In this document: in pieces, positions 53,002-62,380 of the stretch
How the letters are laid out: each line of letters opens with the position of its first letter
Numbering within the stretch: position 1 is the stretch's first letter
Assembly (NCBI GenBank): GCA_002427885.1
Contig: DIZI01000021.1
Coordinates: forward strand, 1-64,000
Origin: Paludibacter sp. UBA6032
Lineage (GTDB): Bacteria > Bacteroidota > Bacteroidia > Bacteroidales > Paludibacteraceae
Reading direction: 5' to 3'
Length of the DNA: 64,000 nucleotides
Program-made: the position numbers and the translations under genes
Notes under the pieces: model-generated
The model's database searches: none
Seen by the model: the letters and a program-made list of their open reading frames with translations, nothing else
What the model was told of the DNA's origin: nothing

Positions 53002-54906
53002 ATGAAACCAACGATAATTGATTTATTAAACCAAAGTGTTGATAAATACGCACAAAATCCATTTCTTTGGGAAAAAACTTCTACCGAATACACACCCACT
53101 ACTTATCTCGAAACCAAACAACAAACGCATCTACTGGCTGCAGGATTACTCCATTTGGGAGTTGCAGCAGGTGAAAAAATTGCTTTACTTTCTGAAGGAC
53201 GAAATGCCTGGATAATTGGTGAGTTAGGGATTTTACATACAGGAGCGATCAATGTACCACTATCGATAAAATTAGAAGAAAGTAATGATTTAATTTTTCG
53301 CTTAAAACACTCAGAAGCGAAATACATTTTAGTATCAGGTTCTCAATTTAAAAAAATCCAGGCAATTAAATCCGAACTAGCTCAAATTGAAAAGATAGTG
53401 ATTTTTGATGATCAGGAAAAATACGAGGCAAATGAATTAAGTTTGAATCAACTACTAATACTTGGAAGTGAATATCTCAAGAAACTTCCTCTTTCTGTTG
53501 AACAAAGAGCTAAAGCAATTCAACCCGATGATTTAGCGAATATCAGTTATACTTCCGGAACAACTGCAGATCCTAAAGGTATTATGCTTACACACCGTAA
53601 TTATACTGCTAATGTAGAACAGGCACTTACGTTAATGACCATACCAACCACCTACCGGACACTGGTCATACTGCCACTCGATCATTGCTTTGCACATGTT
53701 GCCGGCATTTATAGTTTTATGGCTTCTGGAGCAAGCATTGGAACTGTGCAAAGTGGAAAAACAGGCATGGAAACTCTAAAGAATATCCCTGTCAATATCA
53801 AAGAATTAAAACCAAACTTATTATTAAGTGTTCCGGCTTTGGCCAAAAGTTTCAAAAAAAATATAGAAGGGGGAGTACGTGCAAAGGGGAGATTTACTCA
53901 AATGCTTTTTAAGCACGGTTTACAAGTGGGATATCTTTATAATGCCGATGGTTGGAATAAGGGGAAGGGATGGAGAGCATTATTAAAACCTGAATATGCT
54001 TTTCTCAACAAAATTTTATTTTCCAAAATCCGTGAAAGTTTTGGTGGTAAACTCGACTTCTTTATCGGTGGCGGAGCCTTGCTTGACATAGATTTACAAC
54101 GTTTCTACTATGCTATTGGAATCCCAATGTTTCAGGGCTACGGTTTGTCCGAAGCGACACCGATTATTTCCTCGAACGGGATGAAGAATCATAAACTAGG
54201 CTCATCGGGTTATCTGGTAAAACCGATGGAACTGAAAATCTGTGATCCGGAAGGAATTGAATTACCTAATTTTGAAAAAGGGGAAATCGTGATCAAGGGA
54301 GAAAATGTAATGGCCGGTTATTACAAAAACCAAAAAGCGACAGAAGAAACAATCATAGACGGTTGGTTACATACAGGTGATATGGGTTATATGGATAATG
54401 ACGGATATTTATACGTCGTTGGCCGTTTCAAGAGCCTGCTTATTTCCAGTGATGGTGAAAAATACAGTCCCGAAGGAATAGAAGAGTCGATATCAGACAA
54501 TTCATATTTCATTGATCAGGTGATCCTATACAACAATCAAAATCCTTATACAACAGCATTAATAGTTCCCAATAAGGAAGCATTGAAACGGTATGTAAAC
54601 CGGAAGAAACCACATTTGAGTTGGGATACACCAGAAGCTAAAGAACTGGCATTAAACAAACTACAGAGAGAGATTAACGATTACAGAAAAGGTGGAAAAT
54701 ACGAAGGAATGTTTCCCGAACGATGGTTACCATCAGCAATTGCAGTTATTGGTGAGCCCTTTACCGAACAGAACGGTTTAGTAAACAGCACGATGAAAAT
54801 AATGAGAGGCAAAGTAGAAGAACGTTATGCAGCACGTATTGAAAGCCTTTATACTTCAGGAGCAAAAAGCATCGAAAATAAAGAAAATATTGAAGCTATC
54901 TCCTGA
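53002..54906 (+). CDS. Long-chain acyl-CoA synthetase (AMP-forming)
   Basis: A 634-residue adenylate-forming ligase that activates fatty acids to acyl-CoA (FadD/FACS type). AMP-binding P-loop YTSGTTADPKGIMLTHRN near 187-204, adenine motif GYGLSEATPI, the LHTGDMGYMDNDG segment and the hinge GRFKSLLISSDGEKYSPEGIE are all present, with the catalytic lysine expected near the C-terminal domain. The long insert between the P-loop and GYGLSE fits the long-chain group. It may feed exogenous fatty acids into lipids; the following barrel gene could be cotranscribed but its role is unknown. Confidence 0.9.
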   Translation: MKPTIIDLLNQSVDKYAQNPFLWEKTSTEYTPTTYLETKQQTHLLAAGLLHLGVAAGEKIALLSEGRNAWIIGELGILHTGAINVPLSIKLEESNDLIFRLKHSEAKYILVSGSQFKKIQAIKSELAQIEKIVIFDDQEKYEANELSLNQLLILGSEYLKKLPLSVEQRAKAIQPDDLANISYTSGTTADPKGIMLTHRNYTANVEQALTLMTIPTTYRTLVILPLDHCFAHVAGIYSFMASGASIGTVQSGKTGMETLKNIPVNIKELKPNLLLSVPALAKSFKKNIEGGVRAKGRFTQMLFKHGLQVGYLYNADGWNKGKGWRALLKPEYAFLNKILFSKIRESFGGKLDFFIGGGALLDIDLQRFYYAIGIPMFQGYGLSEATPIISSNGMKNHKLGSSGYLVKPMELKICDPEGIELPNFEKGEIVIKGENVMAGYYKNQKATEETIIDGWLHTGDMGYMDNDGYLYVVGRFKSLLISSDGEKYSPEGIEESISDNSYFIDQVILYNNQNPYTTALIVPNKEALKRYVNRKKPHLSWDTPEAKELALNKLQREINDYRKGGKYEGMFPERWLPSAIAVIGEPFTEQNGLVNSTMKIMRGKVEERYAARIESLYTSGAKSIENKENIEAIS

Positions 54907-55003
54907 AATTCAGCAGTTACAGCTAAATTTTATCTATTGAGTTGATTAAATATTTATCTTGAAAAATAAATTCTTAAATTTGAAAACTTTAAATAAACCA
55001 GAA

Positions 55004-55594
55004 ATGAAAAGATTAAGTATTTTATTTTTAGTATCACTGATGTTTATACCATCTGTGTGGTCACAAAGTACAGATTCTTATGATTTAGGAATTGGCGTGA
55101 GGGTACAAAAAACCGAACAACTCTATTGGGAAAATGGATTTGGAGCTGATTTTACTTCCGATTTTTTGTTGAACAGAAAAATTCACCTCAAATTAAGCTA
55201 TATTTCGAGCAGAATGGGGAGTGCATTTAACACCAATGCCATAAAGCAGGACAATTACCTTATAGGGGCTGACTGGCGGTTTCGTTCTGAAAAAAGTTTA
55301 CAAATATTTGCAGGATTTAATACCGGTTTTTTTCATGCCGATATGGAAATACCCCGATTTAATGTATTGCCTCACAATTCAATGCTTTTCTCCCTTGAAA
55401 CAGGGTTGGCCTACAAGTTTAAATTTCCAATGGCAATGAATTTATCGGTTGGTTATAATTTGATTAACGGTAACGGAGTAAGTACCCCGGGAACATTATT
55501 TCCTGTGTTTTATGAAATGAGTATTTTTTATTATCTGAATCTACCAAAAAAGAGTGAACCTAAAAATATACCATCAAGTAATACACCCGAATAA
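55004..55594 (+). CDS. Small outer-membrane beta-barrel protein
   Basis: A 196-residue exported protein with a signal peptide ending near SVWSQS and a mature part made of short amphipathic strands rich in aromatic residues (YDLGIGVRVQ, WENGFGADF, HLKLSYISS, LIGADWRF, EMSIFYYLNL), fitting an eight-strand barrel. The frame opens at a TTG 15 codons earlier; the ATG at 55004 begins the signal peptide. It lies 97 bases after the acyl-CoA ligase on the same strand. Small barrels of this kind include lipid-modifying enzymes, but I see no catalytic motif, so no function is claimed. Confidence 0.65.
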   Translation: MKRLSILFLVSLMFIPSVWSQSTDSYDLGIGVRVQKTEQLYWENGFGADFTSDFLLNRKIHLKLSYISSRMGSAFNTNAIKQDNYLIGADWRFRSEKSLQIFAGFNTGFFHADMEIPRFNVLPHNSMLFSLETGLAYKFKFPMAMNLSVGYNLINGNGVSTPGTLFPVFYEMSIFYYLNLPKKSEPKNIPSSNTPE

Positions 55595-55673
55595 ATTTTG
55601 AATAGAATTCCGGTAACAGATAATCTTCATTTACCTGGTTTCCTCAAATAATACTTTTTATATTGTAAAAAAA

Positions 55674-56621
55674 ATGATTATGAAAAAAAATATAACCTTC
55701 CTATTCTTGTTGCTGATAGTTTTGGCATCGTGCAGCAAAACTCCGGACATTGATAATGCAACTATGCTTGATGGTGATCAGATTTATGATCCTTCAATAG
55801 CAAATCCGAAAAAATACCTGATTTCCGATTCAATTGTTAACCCCTCAGATATACAAAAAAACACACCTGTGATTATTGCGGCTCACGGATATTCCGCCAC
55901 AACATTTGAATGGGATGAACTACGGGCGTATGCCGATTCGGCAAAAACATTTAATGTTTCACAGGTTTTACTTGGAGGACACGGTCTGACTTACGCAGAT
56001 TTCAAAAAAGCGACCTGGGAAGATTGGCAGAGTTCGATTATTGCAGAATACCGGAAACTCGATAGTCTTGGATTCAAGAAAATCTTCCTTGCAGGATCTT
56101 CTACAGGAGCACCACTTATAATTAATATGGTAAAATCAGGTTTTTTTGCAACACAAAGCACCCAACCAAAAGGAATTTTTCTGGTGGATCCTATTATAGT
56201 TTCTTCCGACAAAGCCTTGACAATGGTTGGGTTATTAGGTCCAATTCTGGGTTTTACGACTGTAGAACTTAGTAATGGTGAAAAGGGACATTGGTATGTT
56301 TACAGACCTCAGCAAACACTGAAACAGTTGATGGCATTAATAAATATTACCCGAATTGACCTGCAGAATGGTATTCGTCTGCCAACCGGAACGTATATGA
56401 AAGTTTATAAAAGTAAAACAGATGCTACTGCCGACCCCATCAGTGCATTAATGATATATAAAGGAATGCAAACTTCGGTCAATGGAAATATCGATGTGGA
56501 AATGATAGATTCAAAGTTACACGTTTTCACCCGTTTGGCCGGTAGAGCAGATGTTACGGCCGCCGACAGTGCCACACAAAAAAGGGTTTTCAAAGAAATG
56601 GAATTGAAGATGAAAAACTGA
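55674..56621 (+). CDS. Alpha/beta hydrolase lipoprotein
   Basis: A 315-residue predicted lipoprotein (lipobox VLASC, Cys at about 20) with an alpha/beta hydrolase fold. HGYSATTFEWDEL near 64 carries the oxyanion loop, FLAGSSTGAPL near 140-150 is the nucleophile elbow G-x-S-x-G with the catalytic serine, and DSKLHVFTRLAGR near 282 supplies the catalytic histidine. It resembles monoacylglycerol-lipase/serine aminopeptidase-type enzymes located at the envelope. Substrate is unknown. Two ATGs, two codons apart, are possible starts. Convergent with the methionine sulfoxide reductase gene. Confidence 0.82.
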   Translation: MIMKKNITFLFLLLIVLASCSKTPDIDNATMLDGDQIYDPSIANPKKYLISDSIVNPSDIQKNTPVIIAAHGYSATTFEWDELRAYADSAKTFNVSQVLLGGHGLTYADFKKATWEDWQSSIIAEYRKLDSLGFKKIFLAGSSTGAPLIINMVKSGFFATQSTQPKGIFLVDPIIVSSDKALTMVGLLGPILGFTTVELSNGEKGHWYVYRPQQTLKQLMALINITRIDLQNGIRLPTGTYMKVYKSKTDATADPISALMIYKGMQTSVNGNIDVEMIDSKLHVFTRLAGRADVTAADSATQKRVFKEMELKMKN

Positions 56622-56670
56622 TTTATGGCTATTTCATTCGTTTAGTTATATAAATCATTGATTTTTAATA

Positions 56671-56712
56671 AAATAAAGTCTTAGGATACTCAGTTATCAA
56701 TGGACTTTATTT
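56671..56712. terminator. Bidirectional terminator in convergent gap
   Basis: AAATAAAGTC (56671-56680) pairs with GACTTTATTT (56703-56712), with T-runs on both strands. It serves both the hydrolase gene and the gene ending at 56715. Confidence 0.7.
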
Positions 56713-56714
56713 TT

Positions 56715-57224
56715 TTATTTTTTTATTTGTGATTCTTGATTCAATATATTTGTAATCATTTTGCATACAAGTTCTAAATAATAAACATCTGTTTCATCAA
56801 GGACATCAAAACGTTCGCTGTCCACATCCAAAACACCGACAACATTTTTTTCCCGATCAAATATCGGAATAACAATTTCTGCTACAGAACTGCTACTACA
56901 GGCAATATGACCCGGAAAAGCATTTACATCAGGCACCAATTGACTTTTTCCTTCCTTCCACGCTGTTCCGCAAACGCCTCTTCCAAATTTTATCCGGGTA
57001 CAGGCAATTGGACCCTGAAAAGGACTTAAGACCAATTCTTCCTTTTTGACCCAATAGAAACCGACCCACCACCAGTGAAAAGTATCGTTTAAAGCGGCAC
57101 TAATGTTAGCAAGATTCGCCGTTAAATCATTTTCACCAGTAATAAGTGAAGCTAACTGAGGAAGTAATATTTCGTAGGTCTCTTTTTTACCAACTCCCGC
57201 CTGAATATATAATTCTTCTGCCAT
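56715..57224 (-). CDS. msrC: Free methionine-R-sulfoxide reductase (GAF domain)
   Basis: A 169-residue stand-alone GAF protein of the fRMsr family, which repairs free methionine-R-sulfoxide. The three family cysteines are present at 75 (PIACTR), 85 (GRGVCG) and 109 (GHIACSS), with the same 10- and 24-residue spacing as in the E. coli enzyme, as well as WVGFYW and VLDVDSE. The frame opens 10 codons earlier at a TTG, but a TAnnTTTG box overlaps that stretch, so the ATG at 57224 is used. Together with cytochrome bd it points to coping with oxygen. Confidence 0.93.
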   Translation of the reverse strand: MAEELYIQAGVGKKETYEILLPQLASLITGENDLTANLANISAALNDTFHWWWVGFYWVKKEELVLSPFQGPIACTRIKFGRGVCGTAWKEGKSQLVPDVNAFPGHIACSSSSVAEIVIPIFDREKNVVGVLDVDSERFDVLDETDVYYLELVCKMITNILNQESQIKK

Positions 57225-57243
57225 TGTGTTTGTTTTGTATGCA

Positions 57244-57251
57244 CAAAAATA
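57244..57251 (-). promoter_or_regulatory. -7 box of msrC
   Basis: Minus-strand TATTTTTG (TAnnTTTG), 20 bases upstream of the ATG at 57224. It lies in the untranslated upstream frame extension. The rest of the 304-base divergent gap up to 57528 is AT-rich and shows no clear signal for the M16 gene. Confidence 0.45.
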
Positions 57252-57528
57252 CAATTTAGTAACTAATATTTCACATTGAATTAAGGGTATTTATTAAAAC
57301 ACATATTACCAATGACTTAAAGCTATATTTTTAAAATAGATAGATTTATTATTGACATTCTACCCAATACATAACTATTACTTTTAAAGCAACCGATTGT
57401 ATAATTAACTTTTTATGCAATATAATTCGTAATATATTTTGTTAATTAAAAAATATTACTTTCCTTTGTGATTCTGTATTAAAAAAAAATGTTTTGAGAT
57501 GATCAAATTAACATTTTCACTAAATTAA

Positions 57529-60354
57529 ATGACAAATATGAAAAAGAATTTTTTAAGATTTATTTCTTTAGGTTTACTGATAACATTGTGTGTAAGCGCA
57601 AGTGCTCAGCAAGTTCAACCGCTTCCCATTGATCCGAAAGTACGCTACGGAAAGTTGGATAACGGTCTCACGTATTACATTAGGGCCAACAAAGAGCCCA
57701 AACAGCGGGCAGAATTTTATATTGCCCAAAATGTTGGAGCAATTCTCGAAAACGACAATCAAAACGGGTTGGCTCATTTTCTGGAACACATGGCGTTTAA
57801 CGGAACCGAGCACTTTCCGGATAAAGGGATTATAAATTTTTTGGAAAGAGTTGGAGTAAAATTTGGTGAAAATATTAATGCATATACTTCGTTAGATGAA
57901 ACTGTATACAATCTCTCAAACGTACCAACAGTAAGTGAAGGAATTGTTGATAGTGCATTACTGGTTTTACACGATTGGTCCGGCTCTTTATCATTATTGG
58001 GAACTGAAATTGATGCCGAACGCGGCGTTATTCGTGAAGAATGGCGTCAGGGAGCCGGAGCCGACCGACGCATGTGGAAAGAATCGAATAAACAGAAATA
58101 CCCGGGCTCACAATATGCCAAACGGGATGTTATCGGTGATACGGCCATTATTAATAATTTCCCTTACCAAACTATTCGCGATTATTATAAAAAATGGTAT
58201 CGCCCGGATTTACAAGCTATTTTAGTAGTTGGTGACATTAACGTAGATACAATTGAAGCCAAAATAAAATCTTTGTTTGCTGGTATTCCCCGAAAGTCAA
58301 ATTACGGTGAACGTCCTATTTATCCTATTCCGAACAATACAGAACCAATTGTATCGATAGTAACAGATCCTGAAGCACGTACAACCCGTATTGAACTCGA
58401 ATACAAACACGATGTACTTCCTACGGAGGTAAAATTATCTATGAACGGGTATGCATTCGGAGTGACGAATTCGCTTATATCAACTATGATAGGCAATCGT
58501 TTTGATGAGATCACTCAACAGGCTGATGCTCCATTTGTAGGTGCCTACGCTTACTATGGAGAGCTTGTAAAATCAAAGGATGCATTTCAACTCTTAGCCA
58601 TACCTAAAGAAGGGAAAGAGTTGGAAGGATTGGATGCTTTATTGCTCGAAGCTGAGAAAATCAAACGTTTTGGTTTTACCAATTCCGAACTTGAACGTGC
58701 TAAAACAGATTATCTGAAAGGAATTGAAAAAGCTTATAACGAACGGGACAATCAGAAAAACAATTCTTTAGTCCGGGAATATGTCCGCAACTTTACCAGT
58801 CAGGAAGTCATCCCCGGTATCGAATGGGAATACCAAACATCTCAAATGCTTGTACCGCATCTTACATTGCAGATGATTAACCAACTGGCAAAATCATACG
58901 TGACAGACACCAACCTGATTGTTTCCATTATGGCTCCTGAAAAACCAGCCGTGAAAGTTCCAACCAAAGAACAGATTCTTGCAGCGATTGACAATGCAAA
59001 AAAAGCGGAACTTACAGCCAAAGCAGAAGAAAATCTCAATAAACCCCTGATTAGTGTAGTACCGAAAGCAGGAACGATAAAAAAGATAACTCAAAACGCT
59101 TCGCTTGGAACTACGGAATGGACATTAAGTAATGGTGTAAAAGTCATTATCAAACCAACAACATTTAAAAAAGATGAGATATTATTGGATGCATTCAGCA
59201 AAGGAGGACTTTCAAAAATAAGCAACACAGCTGATTTACCTTCAGGGATGCTAGCAACAGCAATTGAAAGTAATAATGGTTTGGGTGATTATTCAATTAT
59301 TGAATTGAATAAGATTCTGACAGGTAAAATAGCCTCTGTTAGTCCCGTTATCGGTACTTACGATGAAGGGTTCAACGGGAACTCTTCTGTTTCCGATTTC
59401 AAAACATTGTTACAATTAATTTATCTGAACTTTACGGCACCACGCAAGGATGACAATGCATTTAAAGCGCTGATAAACGGTTATAGCGCAAGCCTGGCTA
59501 ATACCGCTACCGATCCACGTAAAGCTTTTTCCGATTCAGTTAGTATTACATTAACAAATCATAGTCCACGGACTATATTGTTTAATTTAAAAACCATCGG
59601 GTTAGTAGATCAGGACAAAGCATTGGCAATTTACAAAGAACGCTTTGCTGATCCGGCAGACTTTACATTTATTTTTACCGGTAATATAGACCCGGCAAAT
59701 GATAGTACAAAGCAAGCTATTTGTACATATTTAGGTGGTTTGAAATCGAAAAAAGGCGGAGAAAAATTTACCGATAATCAAATTCGGAAACCAAAAGGGA
59801 AAGTATCCAATGACTTTAAGAAAGAGATGCAAATTAAAAAAGCTTCCAATTTCATTTTGTATAGTGCTGCCATGCCATTTAATATGACAAACCGGACAGC
59901 TGTTACAGCTATTGGAAGTATTTTGAGTCTTCGCTATCTTGAAAGCATCCGCGAAAAAGAAGGCGGTTCTTATGGAGTTGGAGTACGCGGTGGTATCAAC
60001 AATACGCCAATTGACGAAGCAACATTGATGATGCAATTTGATACCGATCCTTTAAAGCAAGCCAAATTGATGGGAATTATTCATTCGGAAGTTGATGAAA
60101 TTGTAGCCAAGGGACCCCGTGCAGATGACTTACAAAAAGTGAAAGAAAACATGTTGAAGAAATATACCGAAGATATTGCCGAAAACAGTTGGTGGTCGAA
60201 TGCATTGGAAAGCTATTACATGGACAAATTAAATTTGGTTGACGACTACAAAGCATCAGTCGAAGCTTTAACTCCTGAATTAATTCAGTCTACCCTGAAA
60301 AAAATTGTTGATCAGGGCAATATTATGGAAGTAGTTATGAAACCTGCAGAATAA
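57529..60354 (+). CDS. M16 family zinc metallopeptidase (PqqL-like)
   Basis: A 941-residue exported protease of the pitrilysin family. After a signal peptide (ending SASAQQ) come two M16 halves: the first has the inverted zinc motif HFLEH near residue 85 with the downstream glutamate expected in the DAERGVIREEW region, the second half (from about 535) is the inactive partner with LRYLESIREKEGGSYGVGV. Such periplasmic enzymes degrade peptides; E. coli PqqL does so for iron-bearing fragments. A second ATG lies three codons on. Single gene with a strong terminator. Confidence 0.93.
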   Translation: MTNMKKNFLRFISLGLLITLCVSASAQQVQPLPIDPKVRYGKLDNGLTYYIRANKEPKQRAEFYIAQNVGAILENDNQNGLAHFLEHMAFNGTEHFPDKGIINFLERVGVKFGENINAYTSLDETVYNLSNVPTVSEGIVDSALLVLHDWSGSLSLLGTEIDAERGVIREEWRQGAGADRRMWKESNKQKYPGSQYAKRDVIGDTAIINNFPYQTIRDYYKKWYRPDLQAILVVGDINVDTIEAKIKSLFAGIPRKSNYGERPIYPIPNNTEPIVSIVTDPEARTTRIELEYKHDVLPTEVKLSMNGYAFGVTNSLISTMIGNRFDEITQQADAPFVGAYAYYGELVKSKDAFQLLAIPKEGKELEGLDALLLEAEKIKRFGFTNSELERAKTDYLKGIEKAYNERDNQKNNSLVREYVRNFTSQEVIPGIEWEYQTSQMLVPHLTLQMINQLAKSYVTDTNLIVSIMAPEKPAVKVPTKEQILAAIDNAKKAELTAKAEENLNKPLISVVPKAGTIKKITQNASLGTTEWTLSNGVKVIIKPTTFKKDEILLDAFSKGGLSKISNTADLPSGMLATAIESNNGLGDYSIIELNKILTGKIASVSPVIGTYDEGFNGNSSVSDFKTLLQLIYLNFTAPRKDDNAFKALINGYSASLANTATDPRKAFSDSVSITLTNHSPRTILFNLKTIGLVDQDKALAIYKERFADPADFTFIFTGNIDPANDSTKQAICTYLGGLKSKKGGEKFTDNQIRKPKGKVSNDFKKEMQIKKASNFILYSAAMPFNMTNRTAVTAIGSILSLRYLESIREKEGGSYGVGVRGGINNTPIDEATLMMQFDTDPLKQAKLMGIIHSEVDEIVAKGPRADDLQKVKENMLKKYTEDIAENSWWSNALESYYMDKLNLVDDYKASVEALTPELIQSTLKKIVDQGNIMEVVMKPAE

Positions 60355-60424
60355 AATAGTTGCCGGTTGATTTTCTCCGGAAAATCCAATTCGTTTAAAC
60401 TTACATAAAAACAGAATTTTACGA

Positions 60425-60460
60425 AGGAAGGTGGGACAAAATTGTTCCACCTTCCTGTTT
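60425..60460 (+). terminator. Terminator after M16 gene
   Basis: A 15-base inverted repeat (60425-60439 with 60442-60456), with one G-U wobble on the plus strand, followed by T-rich sequence. Confidence 0.85.
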
Positions 60461-60534
60461 TTATAAACATAAACCTGTATGAAAGAAACTATAAATTTAA
60501 AGTAGTTTAATCATGAAGTTCTACCATAAATAAT

Positions 60535-60542
60535 TATCTTTG
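60535..60542 (+). promoter_or_regulatory. -7 box of S1/P1 nuclease gene
   Basis: TATCTTTG (TAnnTTTG), 65 bases before the ATG at 60607; the -33 element is not at the ideal distance. Confidence 0.45.
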
Positions 60543-60606
60543 CGGCGCTCATACATACACATGTTATATTGGGTTATTTATCAACTTAAATGCCATATTT
60601 TCAACA

Positions 60607-61383
60607 ATGAAAATCTACAAACAAATTATCGCACTTTCCTTTTTATTTATAACAATCACTGTATCAGCATATGATGCAGTCGGTCATCGAATAATTGCTG
60701 ACATAGCATATCAGAACTTAACCAAGAATGCCCGATTGCAGGTTGACAAAGTTCTTGGTGTTAAAGGGATTATTTATGATGCTACCTGGGCGGATGAAGT
60801 ACGCAGTGACAAAAAATATGCTTACAGCTACCCCTGGCATTATCAAAATTTAAAAGATGATTTGAAAGCAACAGATTTTCAGTATTTGTTGGACAATCCC
60901 AAAGCGGATGGTGAACATTTGTTTTTTGCGCTCGATTCACTTACACGGCGATTGAAATCAGATAAAAACGATCAGGAAGCACTTAAATTCCTGGTTCATT
61001 TCGTTGGTGACTTGCATCAGCCCATGCACTTAGGCCGACTGGAAGATTTAGGTGGAAATAAAGTAAGTATCAACTGGTTTGGAAAAACAATCAACATTCA
61101 TTCTTTGTGGGATGGTTCTTTGATTGAAACAAATAAGATGTCCTATTCGGAATATAGTCAATATTTGCAGGATAAGTTCGAACCACAAAAACCGAAGTTC
61201 AAAAAATACAGTATCCTTCAATCAATTGAAGCCGGTTATGCTATCCGAACTCAAATTTATGCTTATGGCGATTCCGACACCAACAGCTATCATTACATCT
61301 ATCATTTTGCTGATAAACTGGACGAAATGCTTTATCGGGGAGGAATACAACTGGCAAATGTGCTGAATGGCATTTATAAATAA
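60607..61383 (+). CDS. S1/P1-type zinc nuclease
   Basis: A 258-residue exported nuclease of the S1/P1 family, trinuclear-zinc enzymes that cut single-stranded DNA and RNA. After a signal peptide (ITVSA) the mature protein begins YDAVGHRIIADIA, followed by ATWADEVRSD, YPWHYQNL, the key HFVGDLHQPMHLG and INIHSLWDGSLI. The usual mature N-terminal tryptophan, whose backbone binds zinc, is tyrosine here. It probably scavenges nucleotides in the periplasm. Single gene. Confidence 0.9.
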   Translation: MKIYKQIIALSFLFITITVSAYDAVGHRIIADIAYQNLTKNARLQVDKVLGVKGIIYDATWADEVRSDKKYAYSYPWHYQNLKDDLKATDFQYLLDNPKADGEHLFFALDSLTRRLKSDKNDQEALKFLVHFVGDLHQPMHLGRLEDLGGNKVSINWFGKTINIHSLWDGSLIETNKMSYSEYSQYLQDKFEPQKPKFKKYSILQSIEAGYAIRTQIYAYGDSDTNSYHYIYHFADKLDEMLYRGGIQLANVLNGIYK

Positions 61384-61525
61384 CTCATTTCAAAATTCTG
61401 AAAAGATTATAAAAAAAGTCAGTTATCATTTATTTGTTTTTTAATATGTTCTAAAAAACGATTACAATCTTTCTGATTCTTCAGGTTCTACTTTTGATTA
61501 TTTTTAAAATTTGAACAGAACAAAT

Positions 61526-61533
61526 TACTTTTG
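61526..61533 (+). promoter_or_regulatory. -7 box of TauE/SafE gene
   Basis: TACTTTTG (TAnnTTTG), 20 bases before the ATG at 61554, with a T-rich segment at 61501-61505 as a possible -33. Confidence 0.5.
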
Positions 61534-61553
61534 TGTCAAATTAGTTTATTATT

Positions 61554-62336
61554 ATGGATATTGGAATATTGATTCTGGGCATTTTGGCAGGGGTATTATC
61601 CGGCTTGTTTGGCATTGGAGGCGGAATTATCATGGTACCTGCTTTAATTGCCATTTTTGGTATGGATATGCTCAATGCGAATGCAACATCATTGGCTGCG
61701 ATGCTCTTACCGGTAGGGGTTCTTGGCGTAATAAATTATTACAAAGCCGGATATGTTAATATAAAAAATTCACTCTGGCTTGCGGTGGGTTTATTTGCCG
61801 GCTCTTTTTTGGGTGGTGAACTGGCCGTTTCAATTGATGTAAAATTATTATCGAAACTTTATGCCGCATTTCTACTCTATGTGGCAGTTGGCTATCTTGA
61901 TATTCCTGCATTTATCTCTCGCTTATTAAAAAGGCAAAAAAAAGAAAAAACGATGCCGGTCGAAAAGAAACATTATTCTTTATGGCTTTTTATTGTTGTT
62001 GGTATTTTTGCCGGAATCATAGCCGGGATGTTTGGAAAAGGTGGCGGATTGATTATTGTTCCTATTCTGATTAAGTTCTTTCAATACAACACGAAAGAAG
62101 CTTCAGCAACTTCTTTAGCAGCCTTACAACTACCTGTAGGATTACCCAGTGTGATAATTTATGCTCAGGCAGGGTATCTGAATTTATATTATGCAGGGCT
62201 AATGGCTTTAGGAATTGTAGTGGGTGTGTTTTTTGGTTCCAAGTTGGCTATAAATCTTCCACCCACCATCTTTAAAAAGGTTTACGCTTTCTTCCTGTTG
62301 GGTGTAGGCGTTTATATGGTTGTCAAATATATTTGA
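61554..62336 (+). CDS. TauE/SafE (TSUP) family transporter
   Basis: A 260-residue membrane protein of the TSUP family, carriers linked to export or uptake of sulfite, sulfoacetate and similar anions. The two-fold internal repeat is plain: GVLSGLFGIGGGIIMVPAL with NANATSLAAMLLPVGV in the first half and GIIAGMFGKGGGLIIVPIL with EASATSLAALQLPVGL in the second. About eight membrane segments; length normal. No sulfur metabolism genes adjoin, so the substrate is open. Confidence 0.9.
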   Translation: MDIGILILGILAGVLSGLFGIGGGIIMVPALIAIFGMDMLNANATSLAAMLLPVGVLGVINYYKAGYVNIKNSLWLAVGLFAGSFLGGELAVSIDVKLLSKLYAAFLLYVAVGYLDIPAFISRLLKRQKKEKTMPVEKKHYSLWLFIVVGIFAGIIAGMFGKGGGLIIVPILIKFFQYNTKEASATSLAALQLPVGLPSVIIYAQAGYLNLYYAGLMALGIVVGVFFGSKLAINLPPTIFKKVYAFFLLGVGVYMVVKYI

Positions 62337-62380
62337 TCTGGTCACAAAGAATTCGGGTTAACGGGTAAATCAGGGTTCCA

